Positions 35,545 through 42,976 of a DNA stretch of 64,000 bases are shown in pieces. The stretch spans positions 744,001 to 808,000 of the forward strand of contig CAWGLZ010000006.1 in NCBI GenBank assembly GCA_963823535.1. Reading direction: 5' to 3'. How positions within the stretch are numbered: the first letter of the stretch is position 1; each line of letters begins with the position of its first letter. This DNA comes from RPQJ01 sp963823535 (GTDB lineage Bacteria > Pseudomonadota > Gammaproteobacteria > Steroidobacterales > Steroidobacteraceae). Below the pieces are notes generated by a model. That model was not told where the DNA came from. It searched no databases and was given only the letters and a program-made list of their open reading frames with translations. A program made the translations under genes and the position numbers.

Positions 35545-36889
35545 TCATCCCGCCAGTGTTCTCAACAGGTTGAGGTAGTCCTCGTTCATGCGGGTCTGCG
35601 AGACGCGCAATTCCTTGATGACACGGCAGGCATGCAGCACGGTCGTGTGGTCCCGGCCACCGAACGCATCGCCGATCTCCGGCAGGCTGTGATTCGTCAG
35701 CTCCTTCGCCAGCGCCATTGCCACCTGTCGGGGTCGCGTGATGGAGCGGCTGCGGCGCTTCGACAGCAGGTCGGCGACGCGGATTTTGAAGTACTCCGCC
35801 ACCGTCTTCTGGATGTTCTCGATCGTGACCAGGCGTTCCTGCAGCGCCAGCAGGTCCTTGAGCGCTTCCTTCGCAAAGTCGAGGGTGATGGGGCGCCCCG
35901 TGAACTGCGAATTGGCAATCACCCGGCGCAACGCACCCTCGAGTTCGCGAACGTTGGAGCGTATGCGCTTGGCGACGAAGAACGCGACCTCCTCCGGTAA
36001 CTCCACGCCCATCGCGGTCGCCTTGCTCATGAGGATGGCGACGCAGGTCTCGAGTTCCGGTGGCTCGATCGAAACCGTGAGTCCCCAGCCGAAGCGGGAT
36101 TTCAGCCGCTCCTCGAGACCCGCCACTTCCTTCGGGTAGCGATCGCAGGTGAGGATCACCTGCTGCTGTCCCTCGAGCAGCGCGTTGAAGGTGTGGAAGA
36201 ACTCTTCCTGCGACCGCTCCTTGCCAGCGAAGAACTGGATGTCGTCGATCAGCAGCGCGTCGAGCGTACGGTAGGCGGTCTTGAACTCGTTGATCGTGTT
36301 GTGCTGCAGCGCCCTCACCATGTCGCCGACGAAACGCTCGGAATGCACGTAGGCAATCCGCGCGTCCTTGTTCGTCGTGCGGATGAGATTGCCGATGGCA
36401 TGCATGAGGTGCGTCTTGCCGAGGCCGACACCCCCGTAGATGAAGAGCGGGTTGTAGGCGAGACCCGGGATTCTCGGCCACCTGCATGGCGGCGGCGCGC
36501 GCCAGCTGGTTGCTCTTGCCTTCGACGAAATTGCCAAAGGTGAAATCCGGGTTCAGGCGCCCACCGATCTGCACCGGTGGCTCGGCCTGCCTGGCGCGGA
36601 ACTCCGGGGGCCGGGGCAGCGGGATGGATTCCACCGGCGGAAGCTGCCGCGACCCGATCTCCACGACCACCTGCGGGACCGGCGCCGGGACGATCTCCTC
36701 GACCAGTTGTCCGATGCGGGCCGCGCAATGCTGGTTCACCCAGTCCACCACATAGCGGTTCGGGGCCAGCAAACGCAGTTGCTCGGCGTCTTCCACCGCC
36801 TGCAGGGGCCGGATCCACGTATTGAAGTGTTGCTCCGGGAGTTCCGATTCCAGGCGGCGCAGGCAATGGTTCCAGAGCGAAATTTCCAC
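35545..36889 (-). pseudogene. dnaA: dnaA, chromosomal replication initiator, interrupted by a +1 frameshift
   Basis: From a GTG the frame reads domain I and linker normally (SLWNHCLRRLESELPEQHFNTWIRPLQA...DFTFGNFVEGKSNQLARAAAMQVAENPG). One extra base in the CCCGGG run at 36464-36469 then breaks it. Removing one C gives ENPG-LAYNPLFIYGGVGLGKTHL, after which everything is intact: Walker A GGVGLGKTHL, Walker B LLIDDIQFF, sensor regions, and the DNA-binding signature RDHTTVLHACRVIKEL. DnaA is essential, so a sequencing or assembly error is the most likely explanation, but it must be checked. Confidence 0.92.
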
Positions 36890-37111
36890 GAGTCCGGCCT
36901 TGCGTCGGTGACGTTCTGTGTCGTCGTCTCAGCGGGAAGGGGGCGGGAGTGTATACCGCCAACTGCCCTGTGGATATCCTCAAAAAGGCCGATTCGCCCG
37001 CGCCGGACCCGTTGACGCTCGTCGCGCGGCTGCGTATTCTTGCCGGCCCATTTTCCGACCAGTGCATGTGATTGTTTCTGGTCCAGATTTCCGGCAGGAA
37101 CGGAGCCGCAC
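36890..37111. promoter_or_regulatory. dnaA-rpmH divergent intergenic region, possible second origin element
   Basis: The 222 bases between the divergent dnaA and rpmH starts hold promoters for both. One DnaA-box-like 9-mer, TGTGGATAT, lies at 36969-36977 (one mismatch from TGTGGATAA). In many gammaproteobacteria this gap also contains origin or DnaA autoregulation sites. A GGCAGGAACGGAG stretch provides the rpmH ribosome-binding site. Confidence 0.5.
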
Positions 37112-37246
37112 ATGAAGCGCACTTATCAACCGAGCAACCTCCATCGCAAGAGGACCCACGGCTTTCGCGCGCGCATGGCGACCAAGAGCGGCCGTCTCGT
37201 CCTGGCCCGGCGCCGCGCCAAGGGCCGCAAGCGTCTCGCCGTCTGA
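37112..37246 (+). CDS. rpmH: 50S ribosomal protein L34
   Basis: 44 residues, MKRTYQPSNLHRKRTHGFRARMATKSGRLVLARRRAKGRKRLAV, written here in parts: start MKRTYQPSN, basic middle, end GRKRLAV. This is a complete L34, a small basic protein of the large ribosomal subunit. It is the first gene of the rightward group and is divergent from dnaA, as in most bacteria. Confidence 0.98.
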   Translation: MKRTYQPSNLHRKRTHGFRARMATKSGRLVLARRRAKGRKRLAV

Positions 37247-37269
37247 CCACCGGGCCCGAACGTCCCGCG

Positions 37270-37635
37270 TTGCCGCCCGTCGTCGGCCGCCTGCCGCGGG
37301 CGTGCCGTCTGACTGACAAGCCGCAGTTTGATCTCGTCCACCGCCAGGGCCTGCGGGCGTCCGACCCACTGTTCACCATGATTGCGAGGCCGAACGGTCT
37401 CGGCCATGCGAGACTAGGAATGGCCGTCGGCGTGCGTGCGGCCGGCAATGCCGTCAACCGCAACCGCGTCAAGCGACTCATCCGTGAAAGCTTTCGCGCC
37501 ACCCAGCAGGAGCTGCCGCCCGTGGATCTCGTCGTGAACGCCAGGCCCGCCGCCGGCAAGGCGAGCAACGCTGAACTCACGGCCAGCATCGCCGGGCTCT
37601 GGGACAGGATCCGCAAGCGATGCGCTCAGTCCTGA
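37270..37635 (+). CDS. rnpA: Ribonuclease P protein component
   Basis: About 121 residues. The start region LPRACRLTDKPQFDLVHRQGLRASDPLFTMIA and the RNA-binding motif VGVRAAGNAVNRNRVKRLIRESFR identify RnpA, which assists the catalytic RNA in tRNA 5' processing. No ATG is present between rpmH and the conserved region; the TTG at 37270 gives the normal length and is chosen, with modest certainty. The gene overlaps yidD by 16 bases. Confidence 0.92.
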   Translation: MPPVVGRLPRACRLTDKPQFDLVHRQGLRASDPLFTMIARPNGLGHARLGMAVGVRAAGNAVNRNRVKRLIRESFRATQQELPPVDLVVNARPAAGKASNAELTASIAGLWDRIRKRCAQS

Positions 37636-37868
37636 TCGGCCTCATCCAGCTCTATCGGTGGTTCCTGAGCCCGCTGCTCGGACAGAACTGCCGCTACTAC
37701 CCGACCTGCTCCTGCTATGCGCAGGATTCTCTCCGCCGCCATGGTGCGTTGCGCGGCTCGTGGCTCGCCCTGCGTCGAATCCTCCGGTGCCACCCCTGGC
37801 ACCCGGGCGGCTACGATCCGGTGCCCGATGCGCCGCCGCCCCTTTTCAAGCGACCGTCTCATGGATAA
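37620..37868 (+). CDS. yidD: Membrane protein insertion efficiency factor YidD
   Basis: 82 residues: short hydrophobic N-terminus (VLIGLIQLYRWFLSPLLGQNCRYYPTCSCYAQDSL) with the conserved Cys pattern, then ALRRILRCHPWHPGGYDPVP. The C-x5-C and CHPWHPGG motifs define the family, which sits at the inner membrane and helps YidC-dependent insertion. It overlaps rnpA upstream and yidC downstream by a few bases, the normal compact arrangement. Confidence 0.96.
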   Translation: MRSVLIGLIQLYRWFLSPLLGQNCRYYPTCSCYAQDSLRRHGALRGSWLALRRILRCHPWHPGGYDPVPDAPPPLFKRPSHG

Positions 37869-39549
37869 CCCGCGACTCTTCCTGTGGATCGGCCTCGCCC
37901 TGCTTGGCTGGATGAACGTCGTCCAGTGGAACCGGGATTTCGGTTCGATGCCAGCACCGCCGGCGGCGACGGCGACGAGCACCGCGACGTCGCAGACGGC
38001 GGCCGAGCAGGCATCCGCCGCCCAGCTGCCGGCCATGCCCACGGCATCGGCGGGTTCGGAGGCGACGCCCGCGACGGATGGAACCGCGCCCGCCGCGCCG
38101 GTCGCGCCCACGCAGTCCCGCATCCGCGTCGTCACCGACGTGCTCGACATGGACATCGACCCCCAGGGTGGCGCGCTGGTCCGTGCCGACCTGCTGAAGT
38201 ATCCGCGCAACAAGCGGCCGGACAGCCCGCCGGTGCGACTGTTCGACACGCAGGAGCCGGATTTCCACGTCATGCGGTCCGGCCTGCGCGTCCTGAACGG
38301 ACGCCCCGAGCCGACGCACCTCGTCACGTTCCAGGCGGCAGCCGCCGAGTACCGCATGGCGCCGGGCACCCAGGAGCTGCGAGTCCCGCTGACGTGGACC
38401 GACGGGCAGGGCGTGACGGTCACCAAGACGTACGTCTTCCGGCCCGGGAGCTATGCCGTCGACCTGATCTACGACGTCGACAACCGTTCGCCAGCGGAAT
38501 GGTCGGGCGCCTCGTACGTCCAGCTGGCGCGCCACATGTACGAGCAGAAGCGCTCGATGTTCGACGTCGAGAGCTACGCCTATCGTGGTCCGGCGATCTA
38601 CGACGGCAACAGCTACCAGAAGCTCGACGTCACCGATGACGAGGACAGCCGGTACTCGCAGAACGTCACCGGCGGCTGGGTGGCTTCCATGCAGCATCAC
38701 TTCGTGACCGCTGCCGTGCCGCCGACCGGCGAGGAGTATCACTTCACGCTGGGGACCGAGGACGAACACGCGCTGCTGACCTACCGCGGACCCCTGAAGG
38801 CCGTCCCGGCGGGCACCACCGGGCGCTTCAGCGAGAAGCTGTTCGTCGGCCCGAAGCTGCAGGAGCAGCTGAAAGTCACCGGCCCGCGCCTCGAGCTCAC
38901 CGCCGACTACGGCAAGCTCACGATCCTCTCGCAGCCGCTCTTCTGGCTGCTCGAGAAGGTGTACTCCTTCGTCGGCAACTGGGGCTGGGCGATCATCATC
39001 GTCACGATCCTGCTCAAGCTGCTGTTCTACAAGCTGACCGAGACCAGCGGCCGCTCGATGGCCAAGATGCGCACCATCGCGCCGCGGATCAAGAGCATCC
39101 AGGAGCGGTACAAGGACGACCGCGAGCAGCTGGCGAAGCAGATGATGGAGATCTACAAGCGGGAGAAGATCAACCCGGTCGCCGGGTGCCTGCCGATCCT
39201 GGTGCAGATCCCGGTGTTCCTGGCGTTCTACTGGGTGCTGCTCGAGAGCGTCGAGATGCGCCAGGCACCGTTCATGGGCTGGATCCAGGATCTCTCGTCG
39301 AAGGACCCGTACTTCATCCTGCCGATCCTGATGGGCGTGGCGATGTTCGGCCAGTTCAAGCTGAACCCGGCACCGCCCGATCCGATGCAGGCGAAGATCT
39401 TCGCCTTCATGCCCGTCATCATGACGGTGATGATGGCCTGGTTCCCGTCCGGCCTCGTGCTCTACTGGCTCACGAACACGCTGCTGTCGATCGCGCAGCA
39501 ATGGAACATCAACCGCGTCGTCGAGCGGGAAGCGAAGAAGGGCGGCTGA
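37861..39549 (+). CDS. yidC: Membrane protein insertase YidC
   Basis: 562 residues. It begins MDNPRLFLWIGLALLGWMNVVQWNRDF, a first membrane helix followed by an Ala/Thr-rich linker. The periplasmic domain spans about 75-345, then the conserved insertase domain (GNWGWAIIIVTILLKLLFYKLTETSGRSMAKMRTIAPRIKSIQERYKDDREQLAKQMMEIYKREKINPVAGCLPILVQIPVFLAFYWVLLESVEMRQAPFMGWI) and the last helices. It inserts and folds inner-membrane proteins with or without SecYEG. The stop overlaps the probable mnmE start. Confidence 0.98.
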   Translation: MDNPRLFLWIGLALLGWMNVVQWNRDFGSMPAPPAATATSTATSQTAAEQASAAQLPAMPTASAGSEATPATDGTAPAAPVAPTQSRIRVVTDVLDMDIDPQGGALVRADLLKYPRNKRPDSPPVRLFDTQEPDFHVMRSGLRVLNGRPEPTHLVTFQAAAAEYRMAPGTQELRVPLTWTDGQGVTVTKTYVFRPGSYAVDLIYDVDNRSPAEWSGASYVQLARHMYEQKRSMFDVESYAYRGPAIYDGNSYQKLDVTDDEDSRYSQNVTGGWVASMQHHFVTAAVPPTGEEYHFTLGTEDEHALLTYRGPLKAVPAGTTGRFSEKLFVGPKLQEQLKVTGPRLELTADYGKLTILSQPLFWLLEKVYSFVGNWGWAIIIVTILLKLLFYKLTETSGRSMAKMRTIAPRIKSIQERYKDDREQLAKQMMEIYKREKINPVAGCLPILVQIPVFLAFYWVLLESVEMRQAPFMGWIQDLSSKDPYFILPILMGVAMFGQFKLNPAPPDPMQAKIFAFMPVIMTVMMAWFPSGLVLYWLTNTLLSIAQQWNINRVVEREAKKGG

Positions 39550-40901
39550 CGATCGCGACGGCCGATACCATCGCGGCGGTTGCCACGGCCCCGGGCCGGG
39601 GCGGCATCGGCATCGTTCGTTCCTCCGGTCCCGGCTGCCGCGCGATCGCGGAGGCGATCCTCGGGCGCGTACCCGAGCCGCGCACCGCTGAACTGCATCG
39701 GTTCCGGGACCACGCCGGTGAGCCGATCGACCAAGGCATCGCGCTGTTCTTTCCGGGCCCGGACTCGTACACCGGCGAGGACGTCCTCGAACTGCAGGGG
39801 CATGGCGGCGCGGTCGTGATGGACCTGCTGATGCGCCGGGTGCTCGAGCTCGGTGCCCGAGCGGCACAACCCGGCGAGTTCACGCAACGGGCCTTCCTGA
39901 ACGACAAGCTCGATCTTGCGCAGGCGGAGGCCGTTTCGGACCTCATCGAGAGCGGTTCGGAACAGGCCGCGCGCGCGGCTCTGCGCTCCCTGCAGGGTGA
40001 GTTTTCGTCGCAGGTTCACGACCTCGCCGAATCGGTGCTCGAGTTGCGCATGTGGGTGGAGGCCGCCATCGACTTCGTCGAGGAGGACGTCGACTTCCTC
40101 GGCGACCGCGCCCTCGGCGCGAGGCTCGACGCTGTCCGGCAGCGATTCGCCGCCCTGGCGGAAACCGCGCGACAGGGTGCCCTGCTGCGGGACGGGCTCA
40201 CGCTGGTCATTGCGGGGCGCCCCAACGCGGGCAAGTCGAGCCTCTTGAACCGCCTGGCCGGATACGACGCCGCGATCGTCACGGCCGTGCCCGGCACGAC
40301 GCGCGACGTGCTGCGCGAGCGGATCGAGATCGACGGGCTGCCGCTGCACGTTCTCGACACTGCCGGCCTGCGGGAATGCCCCGACGAGGTCGAGGCGGAG
40401 GGCATCCGGCGCGCGCACCGTGAGCTGCAGCGGGCCGACCGCGTTCTGTTCGTCGTGGATGCCTCCGACGCGGCGGCGGTCGCCGGCATCGACGCGGATC
40501 TCGCCGCCCTGCCGGCGGGCGTTCCACGCACCCTCGCCTACAACAAGATCGACCGGCTCGGGGAACCACCGCGGATCGTTCCCGGAGATTGCCCGGCCTT
40601 GCACCTGAGCGCAGCGACCGGTGAGGGCCTCGACCGGCTGCGCGTCCACCTCAAGGACTGTGTCGGATTCCACGCCGCCGGCTCGGGCGTACTGTCGGCG
40701 CGGACACGCCATATCGAGGCGCTCCGCCGCGCGCGGGCACACGTCGAGGAAGCGCATCGCCTGCTGGTCGAGCGACACGCAGGGGAGCTGGTGGCCCAGG
40801 AGCTCAGGGATGCCCAACTGCAGCTCGGCGAGATCACCGGGCAGGTGACCAGCGACGAGCTGCTCGGCAGGATCTTTGGCCACTTCTGCATCGGCAAGTG
40901 A
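39546..40901 (+). CDS. mnmE: tRNA modification GTPase MnmE
   Basis: 451 residues from the start chosen. N-terminal tetrahydrofolate-binding domain (TIAAVATAPGRGGIGIVRSSG...FPGPDSYTGEDVLELQGHGG), helical domain, inserted Ras-like GTPase domain (IAGRPNAGKSSLLNRLAGYDAAIVTAVPGTTRDVL, VLDTAGLR, YNKID) and the C-terminal catalytic FCIGK. With MnmG it makes the cmnm5 modification of wobble uridine. No ATG, GTG or TTG lies at the family start: a CTG overlapping the yidC stop, with GAAGAAGG upstream, is the best position. An ATG at 39501 would add 15 residues. Confidence 0.93.
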   Translation: MTIATADTIAAVATAPGRGGIGIVRSSGPGCRAIAEAILGRVPEPRTAELHRFRDHAGEPIDQGIALFFPGPDSYTGEDVLELQGHGGAVVMDLLMRRVLELGARAAQPGEFTQRAFLNDKLDLAQAEAVSDLIESGSEQAARAALRSLQGEFSSQVHDLAESVLELRMWVEAAIDFVEEDVDFLGDRALGARLDAVRQRFAALAETARQGALLRDGLTLVIAGRPNAGKSSLLNRLAGYDAAIVTAVPGTTRDVLRERIEIDGLPLHVLDTAGLRECPDEVEAEGIRRAHRELQRADRVLFVVDASDAAAVAGIDADLAALPAGVPRTLAYNKIDRLGEPPRIVPGDCPALHLSAATGEGLDRLRVHLKDCVGFHAAGSGVLSARTRHIEALRRARAHVEEAHRLLVERHAGELVAQELRDAQLQLGEITGQVTSDELLGRIFGHFCIGK

Positions 40902-41017
40902 CCGGGCCGGAAACGACCGGGACCGGCCGCCAGTGGACGCCCTGCCTGCGGGTCAGTAGTCTGGCCGGTCCCCGACCCTGACAGGCGGCCGCGCGTCGAA
41001 TCGCGGCCGACAGCGAC

Positions 41018-42595
41018 ATGAAGCAGCTCTCCGGCGCCGATGCAATGTTCCTGCAGTTCGAGCAGGGCAACAATTTCATGCACGTCGCATCGCTCGCGAT
41101 CTATGACCCGTCGAGCGCGCCGGGCGGTGCCGTGAGATTCAAGGACATCCTGCGGTTCTTCGCGTCCCGGCTGGAGCAGTTCCCGCAGTTCCGCCGGCGG
41201 CTGGTGACGATTCCGCTGGCACTCGACCGTCCGTACTGGGTGGAGGACTCGAGCTTCGACGTCGAGTTCCACGTCCGGCACATCGCGGTACCGCACCCGG
41301 GCGACTGGCGCCAGCTCTGCATCCAGGTGGCGCGCCTGCACTCGCGGCCGCTCGACCGCAGCAAACCGCTCTGGGAGGCCTACGTCATCGAAGGCCTGCA
41401 CAACGTCCCGGGCGTACCTGCCGGCAGTTTCGCCCTCTACACCAAGATGCACCACGCCATCGTCGACGGCGAGTCCGGCACCGAGATCCTCAAGGCGCTG
41501 CATTCGCTGTCCCCAGAGCCCTTCGACCCGGACGAAGAACCGAGCGGGACCTATGCCTCCGATCGCGAGCCCGGGCTGACCGAGCTCTACTCGCGCGCGC
41601 TGGTGCACGGCCTCGAGCGATTGCCGTTGCTGGCGCGTTTCTCGCTGAATACCGCGAGGCGCCTGGCGTTCCTCGGTGCCGGTGCCGCGAGCGGCCTGGT
41701 GGCGGCGGGGCCGACGGTGTTGCCAAAGCTGCGCTCGCTGCTGTCCGGCGACCTGAGCCCGCTGCTGTCGAAACTGCCGCCGCAGACGCGATTCAGCGGC
41801 GAGGTGTCCGCGCACCGCGTGTTCGAGGCGGTCGGGCTGCCGTTCGACGACTTCAAGGCGGTTCGCCGGCAGGTGGGCGCTGGCACGGTCAACGACCTGT
41901 TCCTGGCGATCGTGGGCGGCGCACTCAACAAGTACCTCGGCTCCAGGGGCGAGTTGCCCGAGACGTCCATGATCGCGATGGTGCCGATGACCCTCCGCGG
42001 GGAAGACAAGGGGGGCGATCGCGGCAACCAGGTCGGGTTCACGATGATGCCCGTGTACTCCGAGATCGCCGATCCGCTCGAGCGACTGAACGCGATCAGC
42101 GGAAGTGCCGAGACCTCGAAGCGCGTGACGGACGCAGTCGGCAAGGAGATGGCCCGCGACCTGCTCGAGGTGCTGCCGGCGCCGGTTTCGGAAACACTGC
42201 TGCGCAACGTCAAGCTGCCGGGCATCGGCCTCGTCGTATCGAACGTCCGCGGCCCCGACGTGCCGCTCTACATGGCCGGTGCGCGGCTGGTGAATTACGC
42301 TCCCATCAGCATCGCCGTGGACGGCATGGGCCTCAACGTCACCAGCTTCAGCTACGCGGGGACCATGTGGATCTGCGCGGTCTCCTGTCGCGAGATGCTG
42401 CCGGACCCGGCGTTCTTCGCCGACTGCCTGCGCGAGAGCTTCGCGGAGCTCAAGGCCGCCGCGGAGCAGCATGCGGCCCGGGTGGCGGCACCGGCTCCGC
42501 GGGCACGGCGCACCGGAACCCGGGCCAGCCGGCCGGCCGGCCGTGCCAGGCCCGCGGGTCGGCGACGCAAGGCGACGGCCCGGCCGCGGGGCTGA
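41018..42595 (+). CDS. Wax ester synthase / diacylglycerol acyltransferase family
   Basis: 525 residues of the WS/DGAT family. It begins MKQLSGADAMFLQFEQGNNFMHVASLAIYD and has the catalytic HHxxxDG motif in YTKMHHAIVDGESGTEIL (about residue 145), the FRRRL segment, and a C-terminal PLYMAGARLVNYAPISIAVDGMGLNVTSFSYAGTMWICAVSC. Such enzymes use acyl-CoA to make wax esters or triacylglycerols as storage lipids. The last 40 residues are an Arg/Ala/Pro-rich basic tail, unusual for the family. The gene is inserted between mnmE and mnmG, which are normally close. Confidence 0.9.
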   Translation: MKQLSGADAMFLQFEQGNNFMHVASLAIYDPSSAPGGAVRFKDILRFFASRLEQFPQFRRRLVTIPLALDRPYWVEDSSFDVEFHVRHIAVPHPGDWRQLCIQVARLHSRPLDRSKPLWEAYVIEGLHNVPGVPAGSFALYTKMHHAIVDGESGTEILKALHSLSPEPFDPDEEPSGTYASDREPGLTELYSRALVHGLERLPLLARFSLNTARRLAFLGAGAASGLVAAGPTVLPKLRSLLSGDLSPLLSKLPPQTRFSGEVSAHRVFEAVGLPFDDFKAVRRQVGAGTVNDLFLAIVGGALNKYLGSRGELPETSMIAMVPMTLRGEDKGGDRGNQVGFTMMPVYSEIADPLERLNAISGSAETSKRVTDAVGKEMARDLLEVLPAPVSETLLRNVKLPGIGLVVSNVRGPDVPLYMAGARLVNYAPISIAVDGMGLNVTSFSYAGTMWICAVSCREMLPDPAFFADCLRESFAELKAAAEQHAARVAAPAPRARRTGTRASRPAGRARPAGRRRKATARPRG

Positions 42596-42598
42596 CAC

Positions 42599-42976
42599 GT
42601 GCGAACGGTCGATGGCATGCCAGCGCGGCTGCGAACGGCCCTCGTGGCGTTGCTGGGCGAGGAGGTGGACGACGTCGAGGTCGTCGAGCGCTCCTGGTAC
42701 GCGCGACTGCACGTTGGTGCGCGCGCGACCACCCGCCACAACCGCATCCTGCTGCGCGGCACGGCGGCCGAATTCTTTGCCGATCCGGAGCTGGTGCTGC
42801 ACGAGTACTTCCACGTCCTGCGCCAGTGGAACCGCGGGCGGCTCAGTACCGCGGCCTACCTCCGCGAATCGCTGCGGCGGGGCTACTGGCAGAACCGATA
42901 CGAGCGGCAGGCACGCCGTTTCGTCAGCTTGCGCATGCCGGCATTCCTCGCGCTGCAGCGCGGTCTTGACGCATGA
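42599..42976 (+). CDS. Small HExxH-containing protein, putative metallopeptidase-like
   Basis: 125 residues, starting at a GTG four bases after the preceding stop. It contains H68-E-Y-F-H72 in LVLHEYFHVLRQWNRGRLST, the zinc-binding pattern of metallopeptidases. Before it is a stretch (ARLHVGARATTRHNRILLRGTAAEFFADPELVLHEYFHV) resembling the minimal core of DUF4157-like domains. No signal peptide is evident and the C-terminus is Arg-rich. I do not recognise a named family with certainty. Its stop overlaps the mnmG start (ATGA), so it is translated with the mnmG unit. Confidence 0.72.
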   Translation: MRTVDGMPARLRTALVALLGEEVDDVEVVERSWYARLHVGARATTRHNRILLRGTAAEFFADPELVLHEYFHVLRQWNRGRLSTAAYLRESLRRGYWQNRYERQARRFVSLRMPAFLALQRGLDA

